Shown: positions 7,062 to 16,402, counted from the first letter of the stretch. The stretch is DNA of 36,093 nucleotides from Magnetococcales bacterium (GCA_015660855.1 JACSDG010000066.1:1-36093); one strand, 5' to 3'. Notes: a model not told the origin generated them from the letters alone. Program-made: numbers and translations.

Positions 7062-7322
7062 TCACCGCAATGGTTCAATAGGAAACGGCTCTTTATGTTG
7101 CTGACACAATTCCCAGCCCCGCAGTAGTTCTTCCTGGTGAAGTTCCGCCCAGTCAAGAACCAGTTCCCGCGCACGGCGTGGCAAGTCCCCCCTGATGACT
7201 TCCAACGCTCGAATGTCAATCAACGACCGAAATTCTCCGTAATGAGCATGAAAATGCGGTGGCGCGTGCTCATCGAAAAACATGCGAATGCAAATCCCAT
7301 AAAAGACACTAATCGTTGGCAT
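7062..7322 (-). CDS. DUF4160 domain protein
   Basis: The 86-residue protein carries the family hallmark FFDEHAPPHFHAHYGE near its start, then GDLPRRARELVLDWAELHQEELLRGWE, which matches the DUF4160 C-terminal helix pair. The ATG at 7322 gives a full-length member. It is paired with the DUF2442 gene just downstream, the usual arrangement of this presumed two-gene module. The 3' end of the upstream cyclase reading frame overlaps its first 103 bases in another frame because that frame has lost its normal stop (see the cyclase entry). The biochemical role of the family is unknown. Confidence 0.88.
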   Translation of the reverse strand: MPTISVFYGICIRMFFDEHAPPHFHAHYGEFRSLIDIRALEVIRGDLPRRARELVLDWAELHQEELLRGWELCQQHKEPFPIEPLR

Positions 7323-8098
7323 ACCACTTTCCTGGCATCAACCTGTTGAACATGATGCCCTGCGGGCAAAAAAACAAAATCAAAACCCTGGGGCTGCGCC
7401 CCTAGATCCCCCTTGGGGGGCAGTAAAATCAAAATCAAAGTCAAAATACACGGAGCACTGTCGATCCCCCGCATGATCAAAGGGGCGCAGACGACCTGGG
7501 ACAGAGCGGTCAGTGAATGTTCCAGGTTCATGTCCTCGATGATCACCACTGGTTCCCCCGGGGCATCAGGATCGAGAAAGGCGCGGTGGCTCTCACTTCC
7601 CAAAAGTCGGTGACGCCTTGAGGTAAGCGAGACAAAATCCATCCCCAACCCCCGAACCTTGGGCCGTTTTTCACGCAGCCACTTCCCGACTTCGGCCAAC
7701 ACGCCAGGATTATCGTGACTGTAAAGGTCAAGACCGCGATGCCGTTGAAAACCGGTACGCAGCAACACCAAATCACACCCCTCCCCCACCACCTCCTGCA
7801 ACGCCGCAACCCCGATCAACTCCCCAGGTCCGACCGTCACATCCACCACGCACGGGCAAGAAAAAACCCATTCGCCGGCAGCAAAATCGGCAACAGAACG
7901 GCCATGATCAAAAAAATGGGCCGGGGCGTCCACATGCGTGCCCCAATGGTTTTCCAGGGTGATGCGAAACACATTGGCGGCATCCCCCCCCCGGATGGAT
8001 TTAACCACCGCCATTTCAGGGCGAGCAAAGGTATCGCCGTAAACTGGAACCACAGAACCCAAAGGGTGAGAAAGCACTATCCAACGAGAACGATCCAT
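7220..8098 (-). CDS. Cyclase-family protein (kynurenine-formamidase-like), C-terminus extended through a repeat
   Basis: Residues 1 to about 215 match the cyclase/arylformamidase family, which are metal-dependent hydrolases. Seen motifs are LSHPLG near the start, the metal-binding HWGTHVDAPAHFF, GCDLVLLRTGF, GLGMDFVSL and a C-terminal APLIMRGIDSAP. Members normally end a few residues after that point. Here the frame instead runs through a composite repeat (LILILLPPKGDLGAQPQG) and then about 100 bases into the DUF4160 gene in the wrong frame, adding roughly 75 residues. The catalytic core looks intact, so the enzyme may still work with a foreign tail. The substrate is uncertain. The start at 8098 lies five bases after the REC-GGDEF stop, so it is probably cotranscribed with it. 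Confidence 0.85.
   Translation of the reverse strand: MDRSRWIVLSHPLGSVVPVYGDTFARPEMAVVKSIRGGDAANVFRITLENHWGTHVDAPAHFFDHGRSVADFAAGEWVFSCPCVVDVTVGPGELIGVAALQEVVGEGCDLVLLRTGFQRHRGLDLYSHDNPGVLAEVGKWLREKRPKVRGLGMDFVSLTSRRHRLLGSESHRAFLDPDAPGEPVVIIEDMNLEHSLTALSQVVCAPLIMRGIDSAPCILTLILILLPPKGDLGAQPQGFDFVFLPAGHHVQQVDARKVVCQRLVSFMGFAFACFSMSTRHRIFMLITENFGR
7348..7446 (-). repeat. Composite GC-rich hairpin repeat, short copy inserted at a gene 3' end
   Basis: The segment holds the GCCCTGCGGGC hairpin, the CTGGGGCTGCGCCCCTAG hairpin, the CCCCCTTGGGGGG hairpin and AAAATCAAAATCAAAGTC linkers. It lacks the CCTTGGAGG and GATGATC boxes seen in complete copies. It lies in the last codons of the cyclase-family gene and is translated as part of its extended frame. 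Confidence 0.9.
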
Positions 8099-8103
8099 GG
8101 CAA

Positions 8104-9036
8104 CTACTCCTGAACAACACCCTCAAGGGTGACATGAGTGAATCGATTACGCCCTCCCTTCTTGGCGACATACAACCTGTCATCGGCGGCTTTCAGCAGG
8201 AACTGCGCATTTTCATCCCGATGGGGCACCATCGTCGCAGCACCAATACTGATAGTTACATGCTCGGCAACGGATGATTTGGCGTGAGGAATGGCCAGAG
8301 ACTGCACCTGATCGCGTAACCGCTCGGCGGCATTGGGAACTCCAGAAGCATCCAGCCCAGGAAACAAGGCAGCAAACTCCTCGCCACCATAACGGGCAAC
8401 AAAATCGGTGACACGCAACAAGGCACCTCGCAACGCCGCAGCAACCGCCTTCAAACAATCATCACCCGCCTGATGGCCGTAATGATCATTGAAAGGTTTG
8501 AAAAAATCCACATCCAACAACATCAACGTCAATGGGGATGAAGCCCTTGCCCCCCGCCGCCATTCCTGGTCAAGCATAGTATCGAACTGGCGGCGGTTGG
8601 CAATTTCGGTCAAGCCGTCCATGGTGGACAACCGCTCCAGGGTATCACGATAGTGTTTGAGTTCCAGATGGTTACGCACCCGTGCACGGATGATGGCGGG
8701 AGATCCGGGTTTGGTAATATAGTCGATGGCTCCCAAGTCAAGCCCGCGCGCCTCATCGTCCTGGGAATCGCGGGCGGTCACGAAAATGACGGGAATTTTT
8801 TTGGTGCGGTCATCCCCCTTGAGCTTTTGGATGGTCTGATACCCATCCATCTGCGGCATCATGATGTCCAACAGTACCAAGTCGGGGTTTTCCTGCAAAG
8901 CGATACGAATGGCCTCTTCGCCCCCCGTAGCCGCGAGGATGCGGTGCTCATCCTGAAAAACGCCCGCCAAAAAGCGAATATTAACCGGAGCATCGTCAAC
9001 AACAAGCAGAGTAGCCTTGGCAACAGGTTGCGTCAC
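8104..9036 (-). CDS. Response regulator with REC and GGDEF domains (PleD-like diguanylate cyclase)
   Basis: Residues about 8-125 form a receiver domain: the acidic pair in VVDDAPVN, the phosphoacceptor aspartate in [13 protein letters not shown] (about residue 58), a VTA switch segment and TKPGSP containing the conserved lysine. Residues about 140-305 are a GGDEF domain with [23 protein letters not shown] and an intact GGEEF near residue 218. Phosphorylation should promote dimerisation and c-di-GMP synthesis. The start overlaps the stop of the upstream hybrid kinase by four bases, making that kinase (through its HPt domain) the obvious phosphodonor; the pairing is inferred from position. Confidence 0.93.
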   Translation of the reverse strand: MTQPVAKATLLVVDDAPVNIRFLAGVFQDEHRILAATGGEEAIRIALQENPDLVLLDIMMPQMDGYQTIQKLKGDDRTKKIPVIFVTARDSQDDEARGLDLGAIDYITKPGSPAIIRARVRNHLELKHYRDTLERLSTMDGLTEIANRRQFDTMLDQEWRRGARASSPLTLMLLDVDFFKPFNDHYGHQAGDDCLKAVAAALRGALLRVTDFVARYGGEEFAALFPGLDASGVPNAAERLRDQVQSLAIPHAKSSVAEHVTISIGAATMVPHRDENAQFLLKAADDRLYVAKKGGRNRFTHVTLEGVVQE

Positions 9037-12000
9037 CGCATGTCTCCATCCAAAGAAATATCCCCCACCTGGGTAATCCGCAACAAAGGAACCAAAGCCC
9101 CCTGGAAATCGAACCGCTCCAAATGCCCGACCACCTCCTGCATGACCCGCTCGTGGGGAGATCCCCCAAGAGTGGCCGCCAGCTTTCGCGCTTGATCCTC
9201 TGCCTGGAAATCGGCACTTTTAATCTTTTCCTTGAGTTCGATCATTTCTTTGGCAACATTTTGCCAATTTTTTTCCCCCTCGGTTTGTGGCGCAGCGAGG
9301 AGAGAATCCTTGATCACCAGGGGGCGGGTGGCATCGAGAACCCGGTTGAGGGCGTTTAAAAACGGCTGAAAATGTTCGGAAATTTTTGTCAGAGGTTCTT
9401 TTCCCCCAAGATCGGCCTCCAACTGTTTGGCCGCTTCCCAAAGAGAGGATGCACCAATATTTCCCGCCACCCCCTTGATGGTATGAACGCGGGCCGCCAT
9501 CTGAGCAGGATCGGCCCCGGTCACCATCATCCGGCGAAATTCGGTGGGAGCGTCGGCAAAATCGCGGGCAAAAACCTTGAGCAGATCATTAAACAGGATT
9601 CGATTCCCCCCCAGGCGTTTCAGCCCTTTTTCAACGTCTATACCGTGGATTTCTTGAAGTGGAACACCCTCTGGGGGGTCCCCAGCAGCAATGACCGAAG
9701 ACACCCCAGGATCGGGACTGGGGGGCTGAGATGGAATCCGGTGTCCCAGATAGCGATGCAAACAGGCCATCAAGGCCTCGGTATCCACGGGCTTGGTCAC
9801 ATGATCGTTCATGCCGGCGTCCAAACATTTTTCCCGACTCCCGGCCATGGCGTGGGCGGTCATGGCGATCACAGGCAGTTCCTTGAAGCGGGGATCGCTG
9901 CGCAATTGACGCGTCGCCTCATAACCATCCATGATTGGCATCTGCACATCCATCAACACGGCTGCGAAAGTTTTTTTATCCAAAATGGCCAGGCCCTCCT
10001 GACCATGATTGGCGAGGGTGACGCGAAAACCGGCATTTTCCAAAATTTCCCGCGCCACCTGTTGGTTGATGGTGTTGTCTTCGCAAACAAGGATTTCCAA
10101 GCCATGAAAATTGCATGACCCCATCTCCAGGGGAGCCAACGGCCGGGGACGATCGGGAGAGACCGCACCGAACAGGCCGGTGATGGTGTCGAACAATAAG
10201 GACTGACCCGTCGGTTTGATGAGGAAGGCGTCCACCCCGGCGTTTTGAGCCTGTCGCCACAATTCTTCGCGGCCAAAGGCGGTCAGGAGGATGATGCGGG
10301 GACGATCCTGTGAGCTGTCGTCTCCCGTCGGGCTGAGTCCGGGATCGCTACGGATGGCGCGGGTCGTTTGAATGCCATCCAACCCAGGCATTTTCCAATC
10401 CAGGAGAACCAAACGATAAGGCTGACCAGAAGCCACGGCCTGGGACATTTTATCCAACCCTTCCCGTCCTGAGGCTGCGGTATCGGTTGCAAACGAGAAA
10501 AAATTCAACATTTCGGTCAAAATTTCACGCGAGGTCGCGTTGTCATCGACGACCAGAACGCGCAAACCCTTGAGATAATCAGCAGGAAGGAACGTTTTTT
10601 CACCCTGGAGATCCTGGCGCAGCAACACCGCCTCGAACATAAAACGGCTGCCCGCCCCCGGAGAGCTGTGCACCCGGATTTCTCCCCCCATGAGGGCAAC
10701 GAGACGTTTGCAGATGGCAAGCCCCAAACCGGTCCCACCATATTGGCGCGTCGTGGATTCATCGGCCTGGGAAAACGATTGGAACAGGCGTGGAAGTTGG
10801 TCATCTGCAATACCGATGCCGGTGTCACGAACGGTGAAGGCGATACGAACCTGTTTGTCATGAATATCGACCGGCTCGGCCTTGACTTCAATTTCACCTT
10901 TGGCGGTAAACTTGACGGCGTTGCCCGCCAGATTCAACAAAATTTGTCCCAGACGCAGGGGGTCGCCCACCAAGCTGGTGGGAAGCCTGGAATCGAGGGA
11001 CATAATCAATTCCACATCAGGTTTTTCCACCAGGCGGCTTTCCAGCATGTCGCGCAAATTATTGAGGACATCGTACAAGTTGAAGGGGGTGGCTTCGAGT
11101 TCCAATCGTCCCGCCTCAATTTTTGAAAAATCGAGGATATCGTTGATGATCGCAAGCAGGGAATGGGATGCGGTGCGAATTTTAGTCAGGTAATCTTCCA
11201 TACGCGCCCCAGGTCGGGTTTTGATAGCCAGTTCGGTCAGGCCGACGATGGCATTCATGGGGGTACGGATTTCGTGACTCATGTTGGCCAGGAAGGAACT
11301 TTTAGCCTCATTGGCTTTTTCAGCGGCATTTTTGGCGGTATTGAGTTCCTGGGTACGGGCACGAACCTGTTCTTCCAGGACATTGAGAGAAGATTCATAG
11401 TCTCTGCGGGATTTTTCCCGTTCGGCAACGGTAGCCGCCAACATCAATCCCACCACGGTCATCGCGCTCATGAAGGCATACAGGTTGAGAATGGCGGTAA
11501 CGGCATCTGTGTGAGCGAAAGGTCCCGACCCTTCAAGGGTGTAGGCCAGGGCGATGGCGGTAAACAAAAAGGCAATGGTGATGGCCCCCTGTAGTTTAAA
11601 ATGGCCTCCTGCCCAGATGACCAGGGGAAAACCCATGTAGACCAGGGGCAACGAAGCTTCCAGACTGCCTGGAGTTCCAAACAAAAACCGACCGATCATC
11701 ACAGTCAGGATCAACAGGACCACCCCTTCAGCCATTCTGGCCGGTTTCAGAGGATCGTTGCGCCAAAGGGAAAACGTCAGCACCAAAGGAGCGACCATGA
11801 GAACCCCCATGGCCGTGCCAACCCAATGGAAAAACCAGACGATGACCATTTCTGACAGGTAGGCATCCTGAGAATAAATGCCCCCCCCCGCACCCAAGGC
11901 ACCAAAAACAGAGCTGAAACCCACGGCAAACACGGTAAACTGGATGACTCCAGTGATTTCACCCATGGAATTTTGGAAATGTGCCCGTCGCAACAAGGCC

Positions 12001-12383
12001 CAGGCAACAAAGGATTGCAGAGTATTGCCCATGGTGCCCGCAATAACGGCAGGCCAGGGTTGGGCAGAAACCAAACCGGTCAGGAGGAATGCGGCAAAGA
12101 GACCAGGGAGGATGCGGGGACCACGGAGCAGCATGGCCGCCACCGCCAGCCCCATGACGGGATGGCCGACCAGGGGATGTAAATCTTTCCAGGGGAGGGC
12201 CGACCAAAGTTGGGTCAGCAGGTACACCCCTGCGGCCCACACCACATTCTGCCCCATCCAACCGGTATTGAAAATTTCCGAACCCTCGGAATGGGAAATT
12301 CGCGAATTGACGATGGATGCGCTCAACGGTGATCGATCCCGAAATGGAGTTCGGTCCAGGGCACACGCACCTGGCCGTGCCAC
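9033..12383 (-). CDS. Hybrid sensor histidine kinase: MASE1, HisKA, HATPase, two REC, HPt
   Basis: The reading frame gives up to 1116 residues. Residues about 45-320 are a multi-pass membrane region resembling MASE1. A coiled coil (about 320-360) leads to HisKA with the phosphohistidine in [15 protein letters not shown] (about residue 369) and an HATPase with GNAVKFT, DTGIGI and GGTGLGLAI. Two receiver domains follow: VVDDNATS with [11 protein letters not shown] (about 607-735) and CEDNTINQQ with [11 protein letters not shown] (about 762-885). A C-terminal HPt domain has [11 protein letters not shown] (about residue 964). This is a full phosphorelay in one inner-membrane protein, likely ending on the REC-GGDEF protein it overlaps by four bases. 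The GTG at 12383 gives the longest form; the ATG at 12257, just before the first membrane helix, is an alternative. The sensed signal is unknown. Confidence 0.92.
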   Translation of the reverse strand: MARPGACALDRTPFRDRSPLSASIVNSRISHSEGSEIFNTGWMGQNVVWAAGVYLLTQLWSALPWKDLHPLVGHPVMGLAVAAMLLRGPRILPGLFAAFLLTGLVSAQPWPAVIAGTMGNTLQSFVAWALLRRAHFQNSMGEITGVIQFTVFAVGFSSVFGALGAGGGIYSQDAYLSEMVIVWFFHWVGTAMGVLMVAPLVLTFSLWRNDPLKPARMAEGVVLLILTVMIGRFLFGTPGSLEASLPLVYMGFPLVIWAGGHFKLQGAITIAFLFTAIALAYTLEGSGPFAHTDAVTAILNLYAFMSAMTVVGLMLAATVAEREKSRRDYESSLNVLEEQVRARTQELNTAKNAAEKANEAKSSFLANMSHEIRTPMNAIVGLTELAIKTRPGARMEDYLTKIRTASHSLLAIINDILDFSKIEAGRLELEATPFNLYDVLNNLRDMLESRLVEKPDVELIMSLDSRLPTSLVGDPLRLGQILLNLAGNAVKFTAKGEIEVKAEPVDIHDKQVRIAFTVRDTGIGIADDQLPRLFQSFSQADESTTRQYGGTGLGLAICKRLVALMGGEIRVHSSPGAGSRFMFEAVLLRQDLQGEKTFLPADYLKGLRVLVVDDNATSREILTEMLNFFSFATDTAASGREGLDKMSQAVASGQPYRLVLLDWKMPGLDGIQTTRAIRSDPGLSPTGDDSSQDRPRIILLTAFGREELWRQAQNAGVDAFLIKPTGQSLLFDTITGLFGAVSPDRPRPLAPLEMGSCNFHGLEILVCEDNTINQQVAREILENAGFRVTLANHGQEGLAILDKKTFAAVLMDVQMPIMDGYEATRQLRSDPRFKELPVIAMTAHAMAGSREKCLDAGMNDHVTKPVDTEALMACLHRYLGHRIPSQPPSPDPGVSSVIAAGDPPEGVPLQEIHGIDVEKGLKRLGGNRILFNDLLKVFARDFADAPTEFRRMMVTGADPAQMAARVHTIKGVAGNIGASSLWEAAKQLEADLGGKEPLTKISEHFQPFLNALNRVLDATRPLVIKDSLLAAPQTEGEKNWQNVAKEMIELKEKIKSADFQAEDQARKLAATLGGSPHERVMQEVVGHLERFDFQGALVPLLRITQVGDISLDGDMR

Positions 12384-12530
12384 CCCAGAATAGCCCTTGT
12401 CAGCCCGCTTGGAAACCTTTGTCCCGGATCAAACGGGGTACAATCCATGTTTACCGGGTACGGATGAGATGATACCCTGCTGCGCTTGTCCGTGTTTCCT
12501 TGCCCCCAGGCCGTTCAGGCGGAACCCCAC
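12384..12530. promoter_or_regulatory. Divergent intergenic region between the kinase operon and the STN-like gene
   Basis: The two flanking genes point away from each other, so promoters for both should lie here. No sigma-70-like box pair or operator palindrome stands out. If the kinase starts at the internal ATG (12257), the region is correspondingly longer. Confidence 0.3.
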
Positions 12531-13163
12531 ATGTTGTCCAAGGTCGTCGCCCTTCTGTTTCTCCTGTTCATTGCTGCCGCGTGGCGGATACAAACCGCCG
12601 ACCCGCAGGCGGCCCCCCCCGAGATTACCGCGCCCCTCCCCGATCCCGTCAGCAGGGTGCGCGAAGGGGGAGGAGATGCCGGGACCATCAAACCCCTCAT
12701 CATCGACCACGAAGTCTTCACGATTGTCCTGGACAACATTCCCATCCGTGACCTGCTGTTAACCCTGTTCAGCGGCCTCGACAATTTCAGGTTGGTGTTA
12801 AGCCCCGATCTGGAAGGGGCCGTTTCGTTGAAGGTTTACCGGGTAACCCTGGGCGAAATGTTACGCTCCCTCGTCGATCTGGAAAAAATTACCTATATCT
12901 ACAACGAATCCACCAGAACCCTGACGGTCCTCCCGAAGAGAATACCCGAAAAACGCTCCATCGCCATCCGTCAAAAACACATTCCCAAAAATTTTCTACA
13001 TGATGTCATTGCCAAATTTGGCTTCCAGGAATTGATCCAAAGCGTCGAAGACAAAGACAATGGCATCGTCCTGTTACATGGCAATAAAACCTATATAGAT
13101 CAAGTCGAAAAAATCGTTACGCTGTACGAAAAAATCCGCTGGAACAAAAACGAGGACGAGTAA
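12531..13163 (+). CDS. Exported protein with secretin-N/STN-like domain
   Basis: From the ATG at 12531 the protein has about 210 residues, beginning with a hydrophobic signal or anchor helix (VVALLFLLFIAAAW). A linker leads to a region resembling secretin and TonB short N-terminal domains: IPIRDLLLTLFSGLDNFRLVLSPDLEGAVSLKVYRV is the N0/STN pattern, with a likely second small domain about residues 130-205 ending in the VEKIVTLYEKI helix. It has no secretin pore, so it may be an accessory periplasmic protein of a pilus or secretion system. The frame is open to a TTG at 12486, but the later ATG places the signal helix at the N-terminus. Neither neighbour gives a hint of a secretion locus. Confidence 0.65.
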   Translation: MLSKVVALLFLLFIAAAWRIQTADPQAAPPEITAPLPDPVSRVREGGGDAGTIKPLIIDHEVFTIVLDNIPIRDLLLTLFSGLDNFRLVLSPDLEGAVSLKVYRVTLGEMLRSLVDLEKITYIYNESTRTLTVLPKRIPEKRSIAIRQKHIPKNFLHDVIAKFGFQELIQSVEDKDNGIVLLHGNKTYIDQVEKIVTLYEKIRWNKNEDE

Positions 13164-13331
13164 CGAATGACAAATCCCCAATTCCACGGACGCCACCCCG
13201 TTAAGCCTGGAAAAATCACCGCAATGCCAGTATCCTTGAAGGTATTGCCCTGATACGAAAGGCCGGGGCCGGGTTGTTAGCGTGCAAAAAACACTACCCC
13301 GAACCCAAACCCAGTTGTATGGAGATGCAAA

Positions 13332-14360
13332 GTGACGGCATCCTGGCTGAATCAGCCCATTCTGCCCTGTTCCCTCTCAGCGCAGGCGGCAGCGCGAAAA
13401 CACCTGGAAACCATGGAAAAACCTCTGGGTGCGCTGGGTATTCTGGAAGACACCGTCATTCGCCTGGCGGGTTTGTACGGCAGCCCCGACCCCAATCCCG
13501 ATCCGGCGCGCATCCTACTGTTTGCTTCCGACCACGGCGTTGCTGCCGCCAACGTTTCCCCCCATCCCCAAAGCATGACCGTTTCCATGGTCCAGGGGGC
13601 TTTGCGTGGACAAAGTGCCATCGCCGTCATGGCACGCCACCTGGGCTTGCAGCTGGAGATCATCAACGTCGGTCTGGCCGTCGAACCCTGGGATTCCCGT
13701 GGGTTGATCAACCAGTCGGCCGGCCCCGGAACCTGCGATATCCGCTTCCGGCCTGCCATGGACGAAGAGCAGCTGGCTCTGGCCCTGGCCGCAGGACGTG
13801 ATGCCGTACTTCGAGCCGCAGCCGACGGGATCCGCATGGTGATCGGCGGAGAAATCGGGGTAGGCAAGAGCACCGTCGCCGCTGCGGTGGCGGCGGCTTT
13901 GCTTGGAGTCGCCCCCGAATCGGTCGCGGGACCGGGGTCAGGATTGGATCCCCAGGGGATGGCCAGAAAATCCCAGGTCATCCAACAAGCCCTCGACCTC
14001 CACCTTCCCGGATTGAGCGGCTCTCTTCAGGCCGTCCGACGCTTGGGCGGCTTCGACATCGCGGCACTGGCAGGGGCCTATATTGCCTGCGGACAAACAG
14101 GTATCCCCGCCATGATCGACGGCCTGACCGCATCCACCGCCGCGCTGGTGGCCATCTCCGTGCACCCCTCCTTGAAAGATTGGCTCTTTTTCGGCCATCG
14201 TTCCGCCGAACCGGGACAATTGCCCTTGATCCGCGCCATGGAGGTGACCCCTCTGTTGCATCTGGACATCCGCATGGGCGAAGGGACCGGTGCCACCGCC
14301 GCCTTTGCCATGTTGCGCATGGCTTGCTTCCTACAGAGAGAAATTTCTTTTTTTCGGTAG
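13332..14360 (+). CDS. cobT: Nicotinate-nucleotide--dimethylbenzimidazole phosphoribosyltransferase
   Basis: This 342-residue protein matches CobT in full. The N-terminal KPLGALGILE, the LLFASDHGVAAANVSPHP segment, GEIGVGKST and the C-terminal DIRMGEGTGAT with its catalytic glutamate (about residue 317) are all present, and the length is typical. It transfers ribose phosphate from nicotinate mononucleotide to a lower-ligand base such as dimethylbenzimidazole, making the alpha-ribazole phosphate used in nucleotide-loop assembly of cobalamin. It is cytosolic. The start is a GTG at 13332 with GGAG about eight bases upstream. No other cobamide gene is nearby and I see no cobalamin riboswitch in the 168 bases upstream. 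Two B12-binding-type radical SAM genes lie further along. Confidence 0.95.
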   Translation: MTASWLNQPILPCSLSAQAAARKHLETMEKPLGALGILEDTVIRLAGLYGSPDPNPDPARILLFASDHGVAAANVSPHPQSMTVSMVQGALRGQSAIAVMARHLGLQLEIINVGLAVEPWDSRGLINQSAGPGTCDIRFRPAMDEEQLALALAAGRDAVLRAAADGIRMVIGGEIGVGKSTVAAAVAAALLGVAPESVAGPGSGLDPQGMARKSQVIQQALDLHLPGLSGSLQAVRRLGGFDIAALAGAYIACGQTGIPAMIDGLTASTAALVAISVHPSLKDWLFFGHRSAEPGQLPLIRAMEVTPLLHLDIRMGEGTGATAAFAMLRMACFLQREISFFR

Positions 14361-14444
14361 TTTTTTCCGCTTGCGAAGTTTCACACAAGCGGTGGCAAAT
14401 CTCATGGTGATGGCGAGATGAGGAAGGATCAGGGAGCATGGTCA

Positions 14445-15572
14445 ATGAAGATATCGAGAGTAAAATTAGAAAATTTTAAGCGTTTTAAAAAAATAGAGTT
14501 TTTTGTAAAAAACGAACTTACGCAAGACATCTCGGATCAATTTCTCATTCTCGGTGATAATGGTACGGGAAAAACCACTGTACTACAAGCCATCGCCTTG
14601 ACACTCTCCAGAATCAGCGCGAAAACCGCTAGCATCAGCGATTTTGACTGGCAAGGATGGATTCCAGGTCGCTACAACTATAAAGAATGGGGATCCCCCA
14701 TCGTTGAATTGGATGTTCATTTCAGCATTGACGAAATCGAGGCTACCCAAGAAGCTGCCGACCTTTGGAACAATAACCATAATAATCCAAGAAAAATACC
14801 TTTTATCAAACCGGGCGATGCAAAAGATGTCACGGTTCGGTTGGAAGGAGAACATTACTTTATTGTTGGTGGTAATAGAGCGAATATTTTTCAATTCCGA
14901 GGCAGAACATACGCATCCCATCTCGTAAAGAATAATATCAACAAAGCAAGAGATTTATTTTCAAGACTGCCCGGTGTTTTCTGGTTTGATCAGTACCGAA
15001 ACATGACATCACCCCAGTCCAATATAGATAACAAAAACCACTCCAAGCCTGGGGATGATAACGCTCTACCCCAGTACCACAACAACTACCAGCACCCCAT
15101 TGGCATTTCGCGATTAAGAAAATACCTTAACGAATGGAACCTGCATCCGCATGCCAATGATAGACATAACTGGCTGCGGCAACTTGAAGACAGCTACAAA
15201 AAAGTTTTTCCGGATCGTTCCTTCTCCATTCCAGAACTGATGTACAAAGATGAGATCCAAACGGCAGAAAATTCTTTTTTCTGCCTCTTCGATGGCAATC
15301 GCACCTATGATATTGAAGAAATGTCTGCGGGAGAACAGTCTGTTTTTCCGATTCTGTATGAATTTGTCCAGAAGCAAATCCGAAACTCCGTGGTTCTCGT
15401 CGATGAAATAGACCTCAACCTTCACCCCCCTTTGGCACAAGCACTTCTGGCCGCACTGCCAACCATCGGTCCCAACTGCCAGTTTCTGTTTACCACACAC
15501 TCCGAAGCCGTCTCTTCCATAGCAAGTTCTGAGGAAACCTACCGCTTGCCAGGGGGGCAGTTATGCCTTTAA
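14445..15572 (+). CDS. AAA family ATPase (AAA15/OLD-like), probable ATPase of a two-gene defence system
   Basis: The protein of about 375 residues starts MKISRVKLENFKRFKKIEF, typical of SMC/RecF/OLD-type ATPases. It has a Walker A GDNGTGKTT (residues 37-45), an ABC-type signature MSAGEQSVFP (about 291-300), a Walker B VVLVDEIDLNLHPP (about 315-328) and a final FLFTTHSEAV H-loop region. The ATG at 14445 is chosen over 14418 because AGGGAG lies eight bases before it and it begins the conserved first strand. Its last ten bases overlap the next gene, which looks like a TOPRIM nuclease. That ATPase/TOPRIM pairing in separate genes is the layout of PARIS (AriA/AriB); the OLD family has both parts fused. 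The gene is AT-rich beside cobT, suggesting horizontal gain. Confidence 0.88.
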   Translation: MKISRVKLENFKRFKKIEFFVKNELTQDISDQFLILGDNGTGKTTVLQAIALTLSRISAKTASISDFDWQGWIPGRYNYKEWGSPIVELDVHFSIDEIEATQEAADLWNNNHNNPRKIPFIKPGDAKDVTVRLEGEHYFIVGGNRANIFQFRGRTYASHLVKNNINKARDLFSRLPGVFWFDQYRNMTSPQSNIDNKNHSKPGDDNALPQYHNNYQHPIGISRLRKYLNEWNLHPHANDRHNWLRQLEDSYKKVFPDRSFSIPELMYKDEIQTAENSFFCLFDGNRTYDIEEMSAGEQSVFPILYEFVQKQIRNSVVLVDEIDLNLHPPLAQALLAALPTIGPNCQFLFTTHSEAVSSIASSEETYRLPGGQLCL

Positions 15573-16402
15573 CCACCCTTTTCTGCGAGGGCGGTCCCAG
15601 CAGTCCAGACGCAAGAGTTTTGAGCAAGTTACTTAGTGGTCTGTGCAAAATTGATCCCGTGGGGAGCAAGCACGGCATGGGTCAGAAGATCTTGGCCAAA
15701 CGTGAGACTCCTCAGCACAAAAATACCGTCGCAGGCATTCTGGACGGCGATTTTCTCAAAGAATGGAAACCTCCAGAGGGGAAACCGCAGGTTTGGCAAA
15801 TATCTGAAAATCACCGTATTTTTACTTTAGGGTGGCGATGGGAACGAATTGAGATCGAAAATTACCTGGTAGATCCAATTGTTATAGAAAAAACAATTGG
15901 CAAGGATAGAATCGATCTTATACAATATAAACAAGCCTTGGAACAGGCACGAAATGACATTGCCGCTTATCAGGCGGCTCGAACCGCGTTGAGTGCCAAC
16001 CGCAGGCGATTAAAAATTCTGAAATCTTGCTTTGGTTCCGAAAGGGGGAAAGAAAAACATCACTTTCCCAATGATTTGAGCACTCCCTCATGCGAAGAGG
16101 GAATCAAAAATACTGTCGCCAGCCATAGGGAAGAACAATTTATCAACGAAAAAGATGTGATCGAATCTTTCGGCCATTATCGGAAGGAATGTCTTCCTGA
16201 TGGGATACGATATCAGCATTACCTACACACATTCTCAGGAAAAGATTTATTTTGGGCTATGGACGGATGGCTCAGAAAAAACAGATTCCAAGGTGCCTCA
16301 GAGTTCCGTGAAAAAATTTTGATCGGCATACGTAATACGACCGATGATATCGCCACATGGATACAGGAGTGGGGTGAATTTAAAAAGATGACTCAAGTCT
16401 GA
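15563..16402 (+). CDS. TOPRIM/DUF4435-like putative nuclease, partner of the AAA ATPase
   Basis: This 279-residue protein opens with TTLFCEGGPSSPDARVL, where E9 sits as the first TOPRIM acidic residue after a hydrophobic strand. AGILDGDF follows (D61 and D63, the DxD of TOPRIM), then IEIENYLVDP (residues 96-105), a stretch typical of DUF4435. In PARIS the matching subunit AriB is released from the ATPase on sensing a phage protein and cuts host tRNA; OLD and Gabija nucleases use the same fold. The C-terminal half is charged and not recognisable. It overlaps the ATPase gene by ten bases, so they are coupled. Assignment rests on motif spacing and context, not on close similarity. Confidence 0.7.
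   Translation: MPLTTLFCEGGPSSPDARVLSKLLSGLCKIDPVGSKHGMGQKILAKRETPQHKNTVAGILDGDFLKEWKPPEGKPQVWQISENHRIFTLGWRWERIEIENYLVDPIVIEKTIGKDRIDLIQYKQALEQARNDIAAYQAARTALSANRRRLKILKSCFGSERGKEKHHFPNDLSTPSCEEGIKNTVASHREEQFINEKDVIESFGHYRKECLPDGIRYQHYLHTFSGKDLFWAMDGWLRKNRFQGASEFREKILIGIRNTTDDIATWIQEWGEFKKMTQV

Noticed and set aside
13167-13253. 28-codon frame after the STN-like gene
   Set aside because: It begins just after the previous stop, but has no ribosome site and no recognisable sequence.
13164-13331. Cobalamin riboswitch upstream of cobT
   Set aside because: The gap is short and the conserved core elements of the B12 riboswitch are not seen.
14367-14392. Terminator after cobT
   Set aside because: CCGCTTG and CAAGCGG form a seven-pair hairpin, but on the cobT strand the T-run precedes it rather than follows it, so it is not a convincing terminator for cobT.
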